Of a stretch of DNA of 16,417 bases, positions 5,994-13,462 are shown piece after piece. Every line of letters begins with the position of its first letter. Position 1 is the first letter of the stretch. The notes below the pieces were generated by a model. It had not been told where the DNA came from. It saw nothing but the letters and a program-made list of their open reading frames with translations, and ran no database searches. Origin of the DNA: an uncultured Veillonellaceae bacterium. Lineage in GTDB: Bacteria > Bacillota > Negativicutes > Veillonellales > Dialisteraceae. The position numbers and the translations under genes are program-made. The stretch spans positions 1 to 16,417 of the forward strand of contig CAUBUJ010000021.1 of assembly GCA_958439155.1 (NCBI GenBank). The letters are read 5' to 3'.

Positions 5994-8900
5994 AAAACAG
6001 TACCAGGCCTATATTCTGGGAGAACTTCAAAAGGAGGGATACACCATCCGGGATACCGCTGCCTTTGATGGGCGCTTTGCGGTGGACCGGGAGATGCTCT
6101 TTGGATTTCTGGAAGACACCCAGCCGGAGACCATGGCGAAGCTTAGGAAAATCTACAAAGGCGATCTGGAGGAGACCTTCCTCTCCTATTTCGCCAGGGA
6201 GACCAGCAAGGCCGGCGGCTCTCTCATCGAAGCCTTAAAACACGGCCTCACCGTGTCGGGCTTTCCTATCGATTTCCTCTATACCCCGCCGGCGGCGTCG
6301 TTCAACCAGAAGCTCACCCGCCTCTACGAGAAGAACCGGTTCACCGTAATGGAAGAAGTGTGGGCCGGCGGCAAGGAGCGGGTCGATCTGGTATTCTTCG
6401 TGAACGGCATCGCCATCATGACGGCGGAGCTCAAGTGCAATCCCGCGGGCCAGACCTATCATGACGCCATCCGCCAGTACCGGCGGGACCGGAATCCGGA
6501 GGACCGCCTCTTCCGGTGGAAGGCTGGCGCCCTCGTCCATTTCGCCATGGACCTGGAAGAGGTGTACATGACGACCCGCCTGGCCAGAGAAAAGACATTC
6601 TTCCTCCCTTTCAACCGCGGCCGGGGCGAAGGCATCCATACGGGAAAAGGGAATCCCCTCTCGCCGGAGGGCATGGGCGTTTCCTACATGTGGGAAGATA
6701 TCTGGAAGCCGGATACGGTCATTTCCCTCATCAGCCAGTATATTTTCGTGGAGACGAAGACAAAAAAAGACCCGGCCACAGGGAAGAAGCGCATGACAGA
6801 TACGCTCATTTTCCCGCGGTACCACCAGCTGGACGCGGTGCGGAAGATTCTCGCCGATGTACGGGAAAACGGAAGCTCCCAGAATTACCTCATCCAGCAC
6901 AGCACCGGGTCAGGGAAGACCAATTCCATCGCCTGGCTGGCGTACCGCCTGTCCTCGCTTCACGACGGGAATAACCGCATCATTTTTGACAATATTCTCA
7001 TCGTCACTGACCGGGTGGTGGTGGACCGGCAGCTCCAGGACGCCATTCTCGGCATGGAGCACAAGTCGGGCCTCATCCGCGTCATGGATGACAGCTGTAC
7101 CTCTGCCGATCTGGCAGAGGCGCTCGCGGGAAATACGAAGATCATTGCCACCACCATCCAGAAATTTCCCTACATCACCGACCGGGTGCGGGCGCTCAAA
7201 GACAAGCGCTTCGCCGTCATCATCGACGAAGCCCATTCGTCTACGTCAGGCAAGGATATGGCGGCGGTGACGCTCACCCTCTCCGCCGATGAAAGCGCGG
7301 AGGAACAGGAAGATCTCACCGTGGAAGACCGGATCGTAGATGAAATCGCCCGCCACGGCAAGCAGCCCAATGTATCCATGTTCGCTTTCACCGCCACTCC
7401 GAAGGGAAAGACCCTCGCCCAGTTCGGCCGCCTGAACCGCCAGGGCCAGTATGAAGCGTTTCATCTCTATTCCATGAAGCAGGCCATAGAAGAGGGCTTC
7501 ATTCTGGATGTGCTCCAGGACTACACCACGTACCAGACATTCTACCGGCTCAATAAAGCGGTGGAAGAGGACCCGCGGTGCAAAACGATAGAGGCAAAAC
7601 GGCAGATCGCCCGTTTCCTCACCCTCCATCCCACCAATATTGCCCAGCGCATCCAGATCATTGTAGAGCATTTCCGGGAATACGTGAAGGATGAGCTGGG
7701 CGGCGCGGCGAAAGCGATGATCGTCACACCCTCCCGCCAGGCGGCGGTGCTCTATAAACAGGCGCTGGAACGGTACATTGCGGAGAAAGGATATACCGAC
7801 GTGCGCGCCCTCGTGGCGTTTTCCGGAAAGGTGAAGCTCCCTGGTGATCCGGAGGAATATTCCGAGCCGGGTATCAATGGATTTGGGGAAGCCAAGCTCC
7901 CGGACGTCTTCGACAGCGCCGAATACAATGTGCTTCTCGTGGCCAATAAATACCAGACCGGCTTCGACCAGCCCAAACTCTGCGCCATGTACATCCTGAA
8001 AAAGCTCCGCGGCGTATCGGCGGTGCAGACCCTGTCCCGGCTGAACCGGATTGATCCGCCTTATGACAAGCATGTATTCGTGCTGGACTTTGTAAATGAC
8101 TACGAAGACATCCAGAAGGCGTACGCCACGTACTACACCACCACCATTCTCTCCCAGAATGTGACGCCCCAGGCCATCTATGAGCTGGACCAGAAGCTGG
8201 AAGGCTATTACGTCCTCAGTCCGGCGGACATTGAGGATTTCAGCGACCGTCTCTACAAGACAAAGCAGACGGGCGCGGACAGGAAGCAGATGCTCTTCTA
8301 CCTGTCCAGGGCCAGACGCGCGGTGGAAGAAAAAGACCGGAAAGAGCAGCTGGAGTTCCGGAAGACGGCGAAGCATTTCATTCATTTCTACCAGTTCCTC
8401 ATTCAGGTCACGTCCTTTGAAGACGCGGCGCTTCATAAGAAAGTGAAGTTTCTCGAGTACCTGGTGAAGTACATCGTGATCCCCAAGGACGGGTCCTTTG
8501 ACATTACGTCCATGATCAAGGCGCAGAAATTCCGGCAGAAAAAGACGGGCGAGCACAAGGGAAAGAAAGTCACCCCTGATCCCATTGTGCGCCTTCCCAT
8601 GGCCACCCATTTCGATGTGGCAGAGGAAAAGAAGGAAAAGCTGTCCCGCATTCTGGAAGACATCAACGCCCGCATGGGCATGAATCTGGATACGGACGTC
8701 ACGGTAAGCGCCATTTACCAGATCGTGGATCTCATGAAAAAATCCCAGGAGCTCCGGGATAAGGCGAGAAGCAATACGCTTTCCGATTTCGAGCTGTCCT
8801 ATCTGTCCGATGTGGACGATGTGCTCGCCGACGCGTATGAACACAATACGGATTTCTTCGGTCTTCTCCTCAATGATGAGGAAGCGAAGAAAGACGTGCT

Positions 8901-9024
8901 GGGGCTCTTCGCGCCGGAAATTTATGAAGAGCTGAAAGGAAAAAAGCCAACCTACGCCGCCAAAGGCAGCCCGGCTGCGCCCGCGGCGATGGCGGCGGAA
9001 GGAAAAGAACGGTACCCGCACTAA
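5974..9024 (+). CDS. hsdR: type I restriction enzyme motor/nuclease subunit HsdR
   Basis: A 1016-residue ATP-dependent translocase and endonuclease that cuts unmodified DNA far from the site. The N-terminal nuclease has the PD-(D/E)xK residues D138, E152 and K154 (VDLVFF ... TAELK). The two RecA-like domains carry Walker A STGSGKT (K315), DEAH (418-421), the motif III segment FAFTATP, then LVANKYQTGFDQP and QTLSRLNRI (motifs V and VI). The C-terminal helical part binds HsdM; the last ~25 residues are alanine-rich and may be disordered. Sequence style fits the EcoR124-like branch. The start was chosen for AAGGAGGTG 4-5 nt upstream, overlapping the hsdS end by 20 nt; an ATG at 5941 in the same frame lies further inside hsdS. 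No frame disruption is seen, so the system looks restriction-competent. Confidence 0.95.
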   Translation: MNQILTEKQYQAYILGELQKEGYTIRDTAAFDGRFAVDREMLFGFLEDTQPETMAKLRKIYKGDLEETFLSYFARETSKAGGSLIEALKHGLTVSGFPIDFLYTPPAASFNQKLTRLYEKNRFTVMEEVWAGGKERVDLVFFVNGIAIMTAELKCNPAGQTYHDAIRQYRRDRNPEDRLFRWKAGALVHFAMDLEEVYMTTRLAREKTFFLPFNRGRGEGIHTGKGNPLSPEGMGVSYMWEDIWKPDTVISLISQYIFVETKTKKDPATGKKRMTDTLIFPRYHQLDAVRKILADVRENGSSQNYLIQHSTGSGKTNSIAWLAYRLSSLHDGNNRIIFDNILIVTDRVVVDRQLQDAILGMEHKSGLIRVMDDSCTSADLAEALAGNTKIIATTIQKFPYITDRVRALKDKRFAVIIDEAHSSTSGKDMAAVTLTLSADESAEEQEDLTVEDRIVDEIARHGKQPNVSMFAFTATPKGKTLAQFGRLNRQGQYEAFHLYSMKQAIEEGFILDVLQDYTTYQTFYRLNKAVEEDPRCKTIEAKRQIARFLTLHPTNIAQRIQIIVEHFREYVKDELGGAAKAMIVTPSRQAAVLYKQALERYIAEKGYTDVRALVAFSGKVKLPGDPEEYSEPGINGFGEAKLPDVFDSAEYNVLLVANKYQTGFDQPKLCAMYILKKLRGVSAVQTLSRLNRIDPPYDKHVFVLDFVNDYEDIQKAYATYYTTTILSQNVTPQAIYELDQKLEGYYVLSPADIEDFSDRLYKTKQTGADRKQMLFYLSRARRAVEEKDRKEQLEFRKTAKHFIHFYQFLIQVTSFEDAALHKKVKFLEYLVKYIVIPKDGSFDITSMIKAQKFRQKKTGEHKGKKVTPDPIVRLPMATHFDVAEEKKEKLSRILEDINARMGMNLDTDVTVSAIYQIVDLMKKSQELRDKARSNTLSDFELSYLSDVDDVLADAYEHNTDFFGLLLNDEEAKKDVLGLFAPEIYEELKGKKPTYAAKGSPAAPAAMAAEGKERYPH

Positions 9025-9033
9025 GGAGGAGGA

Positions 9034-9978
9034 ATGGAAGATACGCTGAGAAGCACGCTGAATGAATCTACGGAGAAAAACTTGTTCGCATGGAATGGCA
9101 CCTATCCGGCCAAAGAACCGGATCGCCCTGGTTACACGCCCCAAATCTATATGCACCTTTTGCATAAAAGAAATAACACCTACGCGGTGGATCGTCTTGC
9201 CGGTCCGATCTGCGACAATGTGATCCGCTACGCCGAGTCCCGGGCCGCCCAGGACAGGCTGGCATGCGGAAAAGAGACCTTGAGCCGCTTGCTGTGCCGC
9301 GCATTCACCCGGTTCAATCAGGATCAGGCAGATCATCCGGACCGGCGGATTCATCATTTCCTGCTCTATTTCCTGCAGGAACTCCACCATTATCCCAAGA
9401 TCTTCAGCTCCATGGAGCTTCGCGCGCCGGATATGAGCGGTTTCGGCTGCCGCGCCGATGCCATTCATGCGGCGCTGCCCCAGGACAAGGACCAAAAGCC
9501 GGAAATCATCTACAGTCTGGCTGCTTCCTATGAAGAGGAGGACGGCGCCTTTATGGGGTATCTGGACTCTTTGGATGAAGCGCTGCGCCGCGCCAAAGCG
9601 ATCGCAGACGCCGGCGCCCCGCGGTACGCCTTTCTGGATCCTTCCATTTTGGATCAGAAATTTCCCAAAGAAGAGGCGGACTATCTCACGTCCCAGATTA
9701 TTCCTTCCGAAGACAAGCCGGCGTATCCGCGCAGCGCTTTTGCCATTTTCATCGCGTATCCCATGGGGATCGATACCAACTGCAGGGAAGAGGAATTTGA
9801 CCGGAAAGAAACAAAGAAAAAGGACCGTGACATGGAAGGGATATACCGGCATCTATCCGCGAAAATCCAGGAGCTCTCTCTCGGGGCGTATCCATTCTAT
9901 GTGTACCTTCTTCCCATGAATGATGTGAAGCCTGATTATACTCTCACCGCAAAACGGCTTGAGAAAGGGGAGTTTTGA
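9034..9978 (+). CDS. hamA: HamA-like DUF1837 protein of a Hachiman system, nuclease site apparently degenerate
   Basis: A 314-residue protein identified by partner and pattern: it precedes a HamB-type helicase by 2 nt, and its end (AYPMGIDTN... then LGAYPFYVYLLPMNDVK) is the characteristic DUF1837 C-terminus. In Hachiman, HamA is a PD-(D/E)xK-type DNase held by HamB and released on DNA damage or invasion. The core here reads GFGCRADAIHAAL (D142 kept), but the strand that normally carries G-E-x-K reads IIYSLAASYEEE, putting Ala163 and Ser165 where Glu and Lys are expected, and the upstream G-E-l-G-E helix reads RRIHHFLLYFLQE. So it may not cut DNA. The hsdR stop is 9 nt upstream and AAGGAGGAGG spans the gap, so it is on the restriction transcript. 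An unrelated DUF1837 fold is the main alternative. Confidence 0.78.
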   Translation: MEDTLRSTLNESTEKNLFAWNGTYPAKEPDRPGYTPQIYMHLLHKRNNTYAVDRLAGPICDNVIRYAESRAAQDRLACGKETLSRLLCRAFTRFNQDQADHPDRRIHHFLLYFLQELHHYPKIFSSMELRAPDMSGFGCRADAIHAALPQDKDQKPEIIYSLAASYEEEDGAFMGYLDSLDEALRRAKAIADAGAPRYAFLDPSILDQKFPKEEADYLTSQIIPSEDKPAYPRSAFAIFIAYPMGIDTNCREEEFDRKETKKKDRDMEGIYRHLSAKIQELSLGAYPFYVYLLPMNDVKPDYTLTAKRLEKGEF

Positions 9979-9980
9979 CC

Positions 9981-12749
9981 ATGACGCGCGAGGAAGCTCC
10001 TCAGACTCTGGGAGAGAGAATCTATGCCGCTCTCGAAGCCAATCCGTACCTGCAGAAGATCCATGATGCCCTTCTCTATAATTACGCTGTCCAGACGCTT
10101 CATCTGGATCAGGAACGGATCCCCGGCGCGGGGCCCGTCCCAAGGAAGGCTGTTCCTGTGGGCGACGCGATCCGCTTCGCCGATCTTCTCTCCAAATCCA
10201 CAAACAAGGAAAAGAAAGAGCAGCACCGCCAGCAGGCGCAGGAGCTGGCCGTGCTGCTTCACGCGCTCTATCCGCACCTTGCCGAAGTGCGCGCCGCGGC
10301 GGCGTCCGTGCTGGGCGCCATAGAAAATGACCGGGGCCGCCGTCTTTTGGAATCCTTTGACGCGCCGCGCAGCCTGGGCTCTTCTTCTTTCCAGGAAGAT
10401 ATATACGACCAGATCAAAGCGGAAGTACTGGCGGTGCCTGGGGAAGCGGGTCTCCGTTTCTTTCTTCCCCAGAAAACCATGTATGACCGCCTCACGGAAA
10501 AGGCGTTCAGTTTCTCCGCGCCTACGTCGCTCGGCAAATCCTTCATCATGCAGAAATTCATGAAGTACCAGGTGGAACAGGGAAGCCAGTGGAATTTCGC
10601 CCGCCTTCTCCCCACCCGGGCTCTCATCAATGAAGCGCGGGCGGAAACACTGCGGGACCTGGCGCCGGTACTGCAGGACCGGAATTACCGGGTCATCACC
10701 TCGGCCGGCGAAATGGCGCTGGAAGGAAAGCACCATTTCATCCTCCTCATGACGCCGGAACGGCTGCTGTACCTGCTTTCCCAATACCCGCAGTTCCCGC
10801 TGCGCTACCTCTTCGTGGATGAGGCGCAGAAGCTCTCTGCCAAAGATGAGCGGGCGCCGTACTACTACAAGGCGGTGAGTCTCCTGGCGCACCGGGAAGT
10901 CCCGCCCCATTTCATTTTCGCCTCCCCTCATATCCCCAATCCGGAAGTCTACCTGGACCTCCTTTCCACCTCCGTCATCGATATGAAAGGCGGCACGGAG
11001 AAGGAACGGAAGAAAGAGCTCAAGGCGCACCGGAAATCCCGCCTGCAGGCGCTGGCAGCCCATGGATTTTCCACCACCTTCTCCCCAGTGACCCAATTTA
11101 AATTTCTCATTGACTGTGAGCAGCACCGGATTTCCATTTACAACGCCTTCACGAAGACCGTCATTCCTGTGTCGTCCCTATCCCTCCATCTGAGCGATCC
11201 CGTGAAGTGCATCACCTACCGGGACTGGCGGGAACGGAACCGCCAGGGCACCGCCCAGCCGCTGCAGATTCTGTCGTACCACAGTTCCCGCGCTGACGCC
11301 GTCAAAAGCGCCCGTATTTTCGCGTCCAAGCGCCCCTATCTAAATGACCCCGACCTGGACGAGCTCTCCAAAGACATCAAGCAGCAGATTCACGGCGCCT
11401 ACTTCCTCTCCGATTTCGTGCGAAAAGGCGTGGGCTACCATGTGGGGTACCTTCCGGCCTCTCTCCGCATGCGCCTGGAAGATCTCTACAGGAAGCGCAA
11501 AATCACAGCCATGTTCTGCACCAGCACCCTCATGGAAGGGGTGAATCTCCCTGCCGATGAGCTCTATGTGACCTCCGTCAAAAATGGCCGGCGCAAACTG
11601 GATGATGTGGAATTTCAAAATCTCCTGGGCCGGGTGGGCCGCATCCAATACCATCTCTCAGGCAATGTATTTCTCATTACCAATCCTAAAAAATCGGCCA
11701 CCACGGAAGAATACACAAGGCACCTCACATCTGTCATTCCCAACCAGACGCTTTCCATCACGGGCGTACTGAAAACCGCGTGCAAGGAATACATCGCAAG
11801 AACCCTCCGCTCTGGGAGCTCCGTCTTCAGAAGGCAGAACGGCCAGTCAGAAGCAGAGTATGGGGCTATGCGGAAATACGGCCTGATCCTCTTGAAAGAC
11901 ATCCTGGACCGGCGGGAAAGTCTGGTGTGGCAGGAATTTAAGCCTTTTTTGAGTCCTGGTGCTGAAGAGGTCATCCGCCATAAGTTCCAGAAACAAAAAC
12001 GATACCTGGACCACGACATCAATATTTCCCCTGACCAGACGGCCCGGCTGGAAAAGGCGATCCGTGGCGGGCTGAGGTACCCGGTGTTTGAAGGGAAGTG
12101 GAAAAAACCGGACAGGAACTTCTGTGACTATGACCTGGTATTTCCCTTCCTGAAAAGGCTGGCAGGTATCTTCTGCTGGCAGCGCTATGAGCATGATACG
12201 CTGGGAAAGACGGATAATCGGGGAAATTATACAAAACTCCGGTGGTACGCTACGCTTCTCTGCCAATGGATGGAAGGCCGGGGCCTGCAGTACATCATCA
12301 AGGAAGCCATCAAGTACCGTGAAGAGCATCGTCACTTCTTTTCGACAGAGGAGCGCCAATGGATCGATTACAAAGGAAGCGACGTCCACAAAAACTACGT
12401 CTTCGCGGAAACGCTCGATACCATCGAAACGGTGATTCTCTTCAAAATCACCAATTACTTCCTCCGGTTCTCCATCATGTACAAGCGTATTCACGGAGAA
12501 AATTCCCTGCAGAACAATGACTGGTATGAATTTGCCGCCTACGGAACCACCGACGCGGAAACTATCTTCCTCCAGAAAAACGGCTTCTCCCGGGAAAGCG
12601 CCCTCTATATCCGCGGAAAAGGCAGCCAGTACCTCTCCAGAACAAAAGAAGGCTACCGCCTCCGCAAAGCCATCCTCTCCTGCGGGCGAAAGGACGTGGA
12701 AGACGAAGCGGCCATTCTCGAAATCAATGAACCGGACCTGTTCATCTAG
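9981..12749 (+). CDS. hamB: HamB-like superfamily 2 helicase of a Hachiman system
   Basis: A 922-residue helicase. Walker A is the variant APTSLGKSF (K186), motif II is DEAQ (D280-Q283), followed by FASPHIPNPEVY as motif III. The second RecA-like domain has FCTSTLMEGVNLPA (M518-P524, motif V) and NLLGRVGR (R551, R554, motif VI). About 150 residues of helical N-terminus and ~350 residues of C-terminal accessory domain complete the protein. In Hachiman, HamB loads on DNA, uses ATP to translocate and restrains HamA. The ATG at 9981 is preceded by AAAGGGGAG at 8 nt; a TTG at 9975 in frame overlaps the hamA stop but is too close to the site. It is the last gene of the plus-strand operon; no simple terminator follows directly, but several hairpins do. 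Confidence 0.88.
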   Translation: MTREEAPQTLGERIYAALEANPYLQKIHDALLYNYAVQTLHLDQERIPGAGPVPRKAVPVGDAIRFADLLSKSTNKEKKEQHRQQAQELAVLLHALYPHLAEVRAAAASVLGAIENDRGRRLLESFDAPRSLGSSSFQEDIYDQIKAEVLAVPGEAGLRFFLPQKTMYDRLTEKAFSFSAPTSLGKSFIMQKFMKYQVEQGSQWNFARLLPTRALINEARAETLRDLAPVLQDRNYRVITSAGEMALEGKHHFILLMTPERLLYLLSQYPQFPLRYLFVDEAQKLSAKDERAPYYYKAVSLLAHREVPPHFIFASPHIPNPEVYLDLLSTSVIDMKGGTEKERKKELKAHRKSRLQALAAHGFSTTFSPVTQFKFLIDCEQHRISIYNAFTKTVIPVSSLSLHLSDPVKCITYRDWRERNRQGTAQPLQILSYHSSRADAVKSARIFASKRPYLNDPDLDELSKDIKQQIHGAYFLSDFVRKGVGYHVGYLPASLRMRLEDLYRKRKITAMFCTSTLMEGVNLPADELYVTSVKNGRRKLDDVEFQNLLGRVGRIQYHLSGNVFLITNPKKSATTEEYTRHLTSVIPNQTLSITGVLKTACKEYIARTLRSGSSVFRRQNGQSEAEYGAMRKYGLILLKDILDRRESLVWQEFKPFLSPGAEEVIRHKFQKQKRYLDHDINISPDQTARLEKAIRGGLRYPVFEGKWKKPDRNFCDYDLVFPFLKRLAGIFCWQRYEHDTLGKTDNRGNYTKLRWYATLLCQWMEGRGLQYIIKEAIKYREEHRHFFSTEERQWIDYKGSDVHKNYVFAETLDTIETVILFKITNYFLRFSIMYKRIHGENSLQNNDWYEFAAYGTTDAETIFLQKNGFSRESALYIRGKGSQYLSRTKEGYRLRKAILSCGRKDVEDEAAILEINEPDLFI

Positions 12750-12804
12750 TCATCCGGTCCAGCGATTCACCAGGCGGAGAAAAAATTTAAAAATAGATCC
12801 ATGA

Positions 12805-12845
12805 CCATACTAACCAAATCCTTTATTTTTGAATGTTAATCTATG
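12805..12845 (+). repeat. 41-bp dispersed element, copy B (inverted partner at 925-965)
   Basis: Starts CCATACTAACCAA (12805-12817) and ends TTTTTGAATGTTAATC (12826-12841) before TATG, with 32 of 41 matches to the complement of copy A. It begins 56 nt after the hamB stop, in the same orientation relative to hamB as copy A is relative to the sigma-like gene. Confidence 0.75.
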
Positions 12846-12855
12846 AAAGAGGAAA

Positions 12856-12922
12856 ATGGTCCGTATGGCGGGCGCGCGAAAAGATCTTACCGCCTTAGAC
12901 CATGGGTGTACTAGTCGCCCGC
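12856..12922. other. nested hairpin region downstream of hamB
   Basis: ATGGTC (12856-12861) can pair with GACCAT (12898-12903), enclosing GGCGG (12867-12871) pairing with CCGCC (12890-12894). An alternative pairing joins GCGGGCG (12868-12874) to CGCCCGC (12916-12922). The two folds exclude each other. No U-run follows, so it is not a normal terminator. Confidence 0.4.
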
Positions 12923-12932
12923 TTCCGATTTC

Positions 12933-12974
12933 CCTGCCGGGCTTCCAGAGGCATGCACCTGGAAGCCCGGCAGG
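12933..12974. other. strong GC-rich hairpin, 16-bp perfect stem
   Basis: CCTGCCGGGCTTCCAG and its exact complement flank a 10-nt loop (12949-12958). The stem is very stable but is followed on neither strand by a U-tract, so it is more like a REP-type repeat, mRNA 3'-end protector or small-RNA stem than a rho-independent terminator. Confidence 0.6.
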
Positions 12975-13012
12975 AAAAACCAGCTGGTAAGTAAGACAAG
13001 CAAGAAAGAACA

Positions 13013-13172
13013 AAAAAAGAAGCCCTCCCAATGAGCTTCATGAGTGACCAATACAGCAACGCGGGCACCCTGCACGAAATGTGGAGATTCGGAGTGATCC
13101 GTTTCGATGCAAATCTGCCATTGCTGCGCGGCTACAGAGTCACTATCCATGAAGCGGGAGGGCTTCTTTTTT
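13013..13172. repeat. 160-bp fold-back element with perfect 17-bp terminal inverted repeats
   Basis: AAAAAAGAAGCCCTCCC (13013-13029) is the exact complement of 13156-13172. Pairing continues inward: GCTTCATG with CATGAAGC (13148-13155), GTGAC with GTCAC, then AGC..CGCG with CGCGGCT, and near the centre CGGA-GTGA-TCCG, so most of the element can fold on itself. Each strand ends in a T-run after the stem, so it could act as a two-way terminator between convergent hamB and the rtcB operon. A MITE or structured RNA are alternatives. Confidence 0.6.
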
Positions 13173-13288
13173 GTGCTGCTAATGACTTAATACCTGCCAT
13201 AGCAGCCGATATAGGCCTCTATTGGCAAACTATTTTTCAATGATCCGCAGTACAAAACGGTGGTGCAAAAAGTACGAAAGCAGAACAT

Positions 13289-13462
13289 TCATACATCTTC
13301 CGCAGCTAACAAATTGGTAGTCTGCGCCGCTTTCTCCTGAGCAGAACGGCTTCCTTGCACAGCCGCCCTTTGATACCACTTGATTGCGTCTTTATACTCA
13401 TGTTTATTATAGTAAATATCTCCTAATTCAAGAAGCTGCACACCCCGTGTGCATTCTATTTT
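13289..13462 (-). pseudogene. Sel1-repeat tail in the -1 frame after the 241-residue protein
   Basis: Fifty-seven codons stay open, without a convincing start, ending at TGA (complement of 13289-13291). The peptide contains LGDIYYNKHEYKDAIKWYQ followed by RAAVQGSRSAQ, a textbook Sel1/TPR-type repeat (LG..Y......Y..A..WY..AA..G...AQ). It begins inside the end of the upstream gene, whose last codons are ACT AAA AAA TAG: moving one base back on the A6 run would skip the stop and continue into this tail. I read it as either the lost C-terminus of that gene after an indel in the homopolymer, a slippage-dependent extension, or a remnant of a separate Sel1 protein. The codons and reading style look coding, not random. 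Confidence 0.6.

Noticed and set aside
7246..9852. 868-codon open frame on the minus strand opposite hsdR and hamA
   Set aside because: Both plus-strand genes have family motifs throughout. The antisense product is rich in His, Arg, Phe and Val with no domain and no ribosome binding site; it is an artefact of GC-rich codon bias.
9936..11126. 396-codon minus-strand frame opposite hamB
   Set aside because: Same reason: hamB carries all helicase motifs and the antisense product shows no recognisable fold.
925..12845. Reading the 41-bp repeats as prophage or integrative-element att sites
   Set aside because: They are inverted, not direct, no integrase or tRNA gene is in the window, and both copies follow gene ends; kept only as an unexplained repeat pair.
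12933..12974. Rho-independent terminator of the hamB transcript
   Set aside because: The stem is strong, but no U-tract follows on either strand.
13013..13172. Retron msr-msd RNA
   Set aside because: The inverted ends are suggestive, but no reverse transcriptase gene lies anywhere in the window.
12911..13243. Two small ORFs (plus 13031-13243, minus 13150-12911)
   Set aside because: They run through the self-complementary arms of the fold-back element, so open frames on both strands are expected; no ribosome binding sites.
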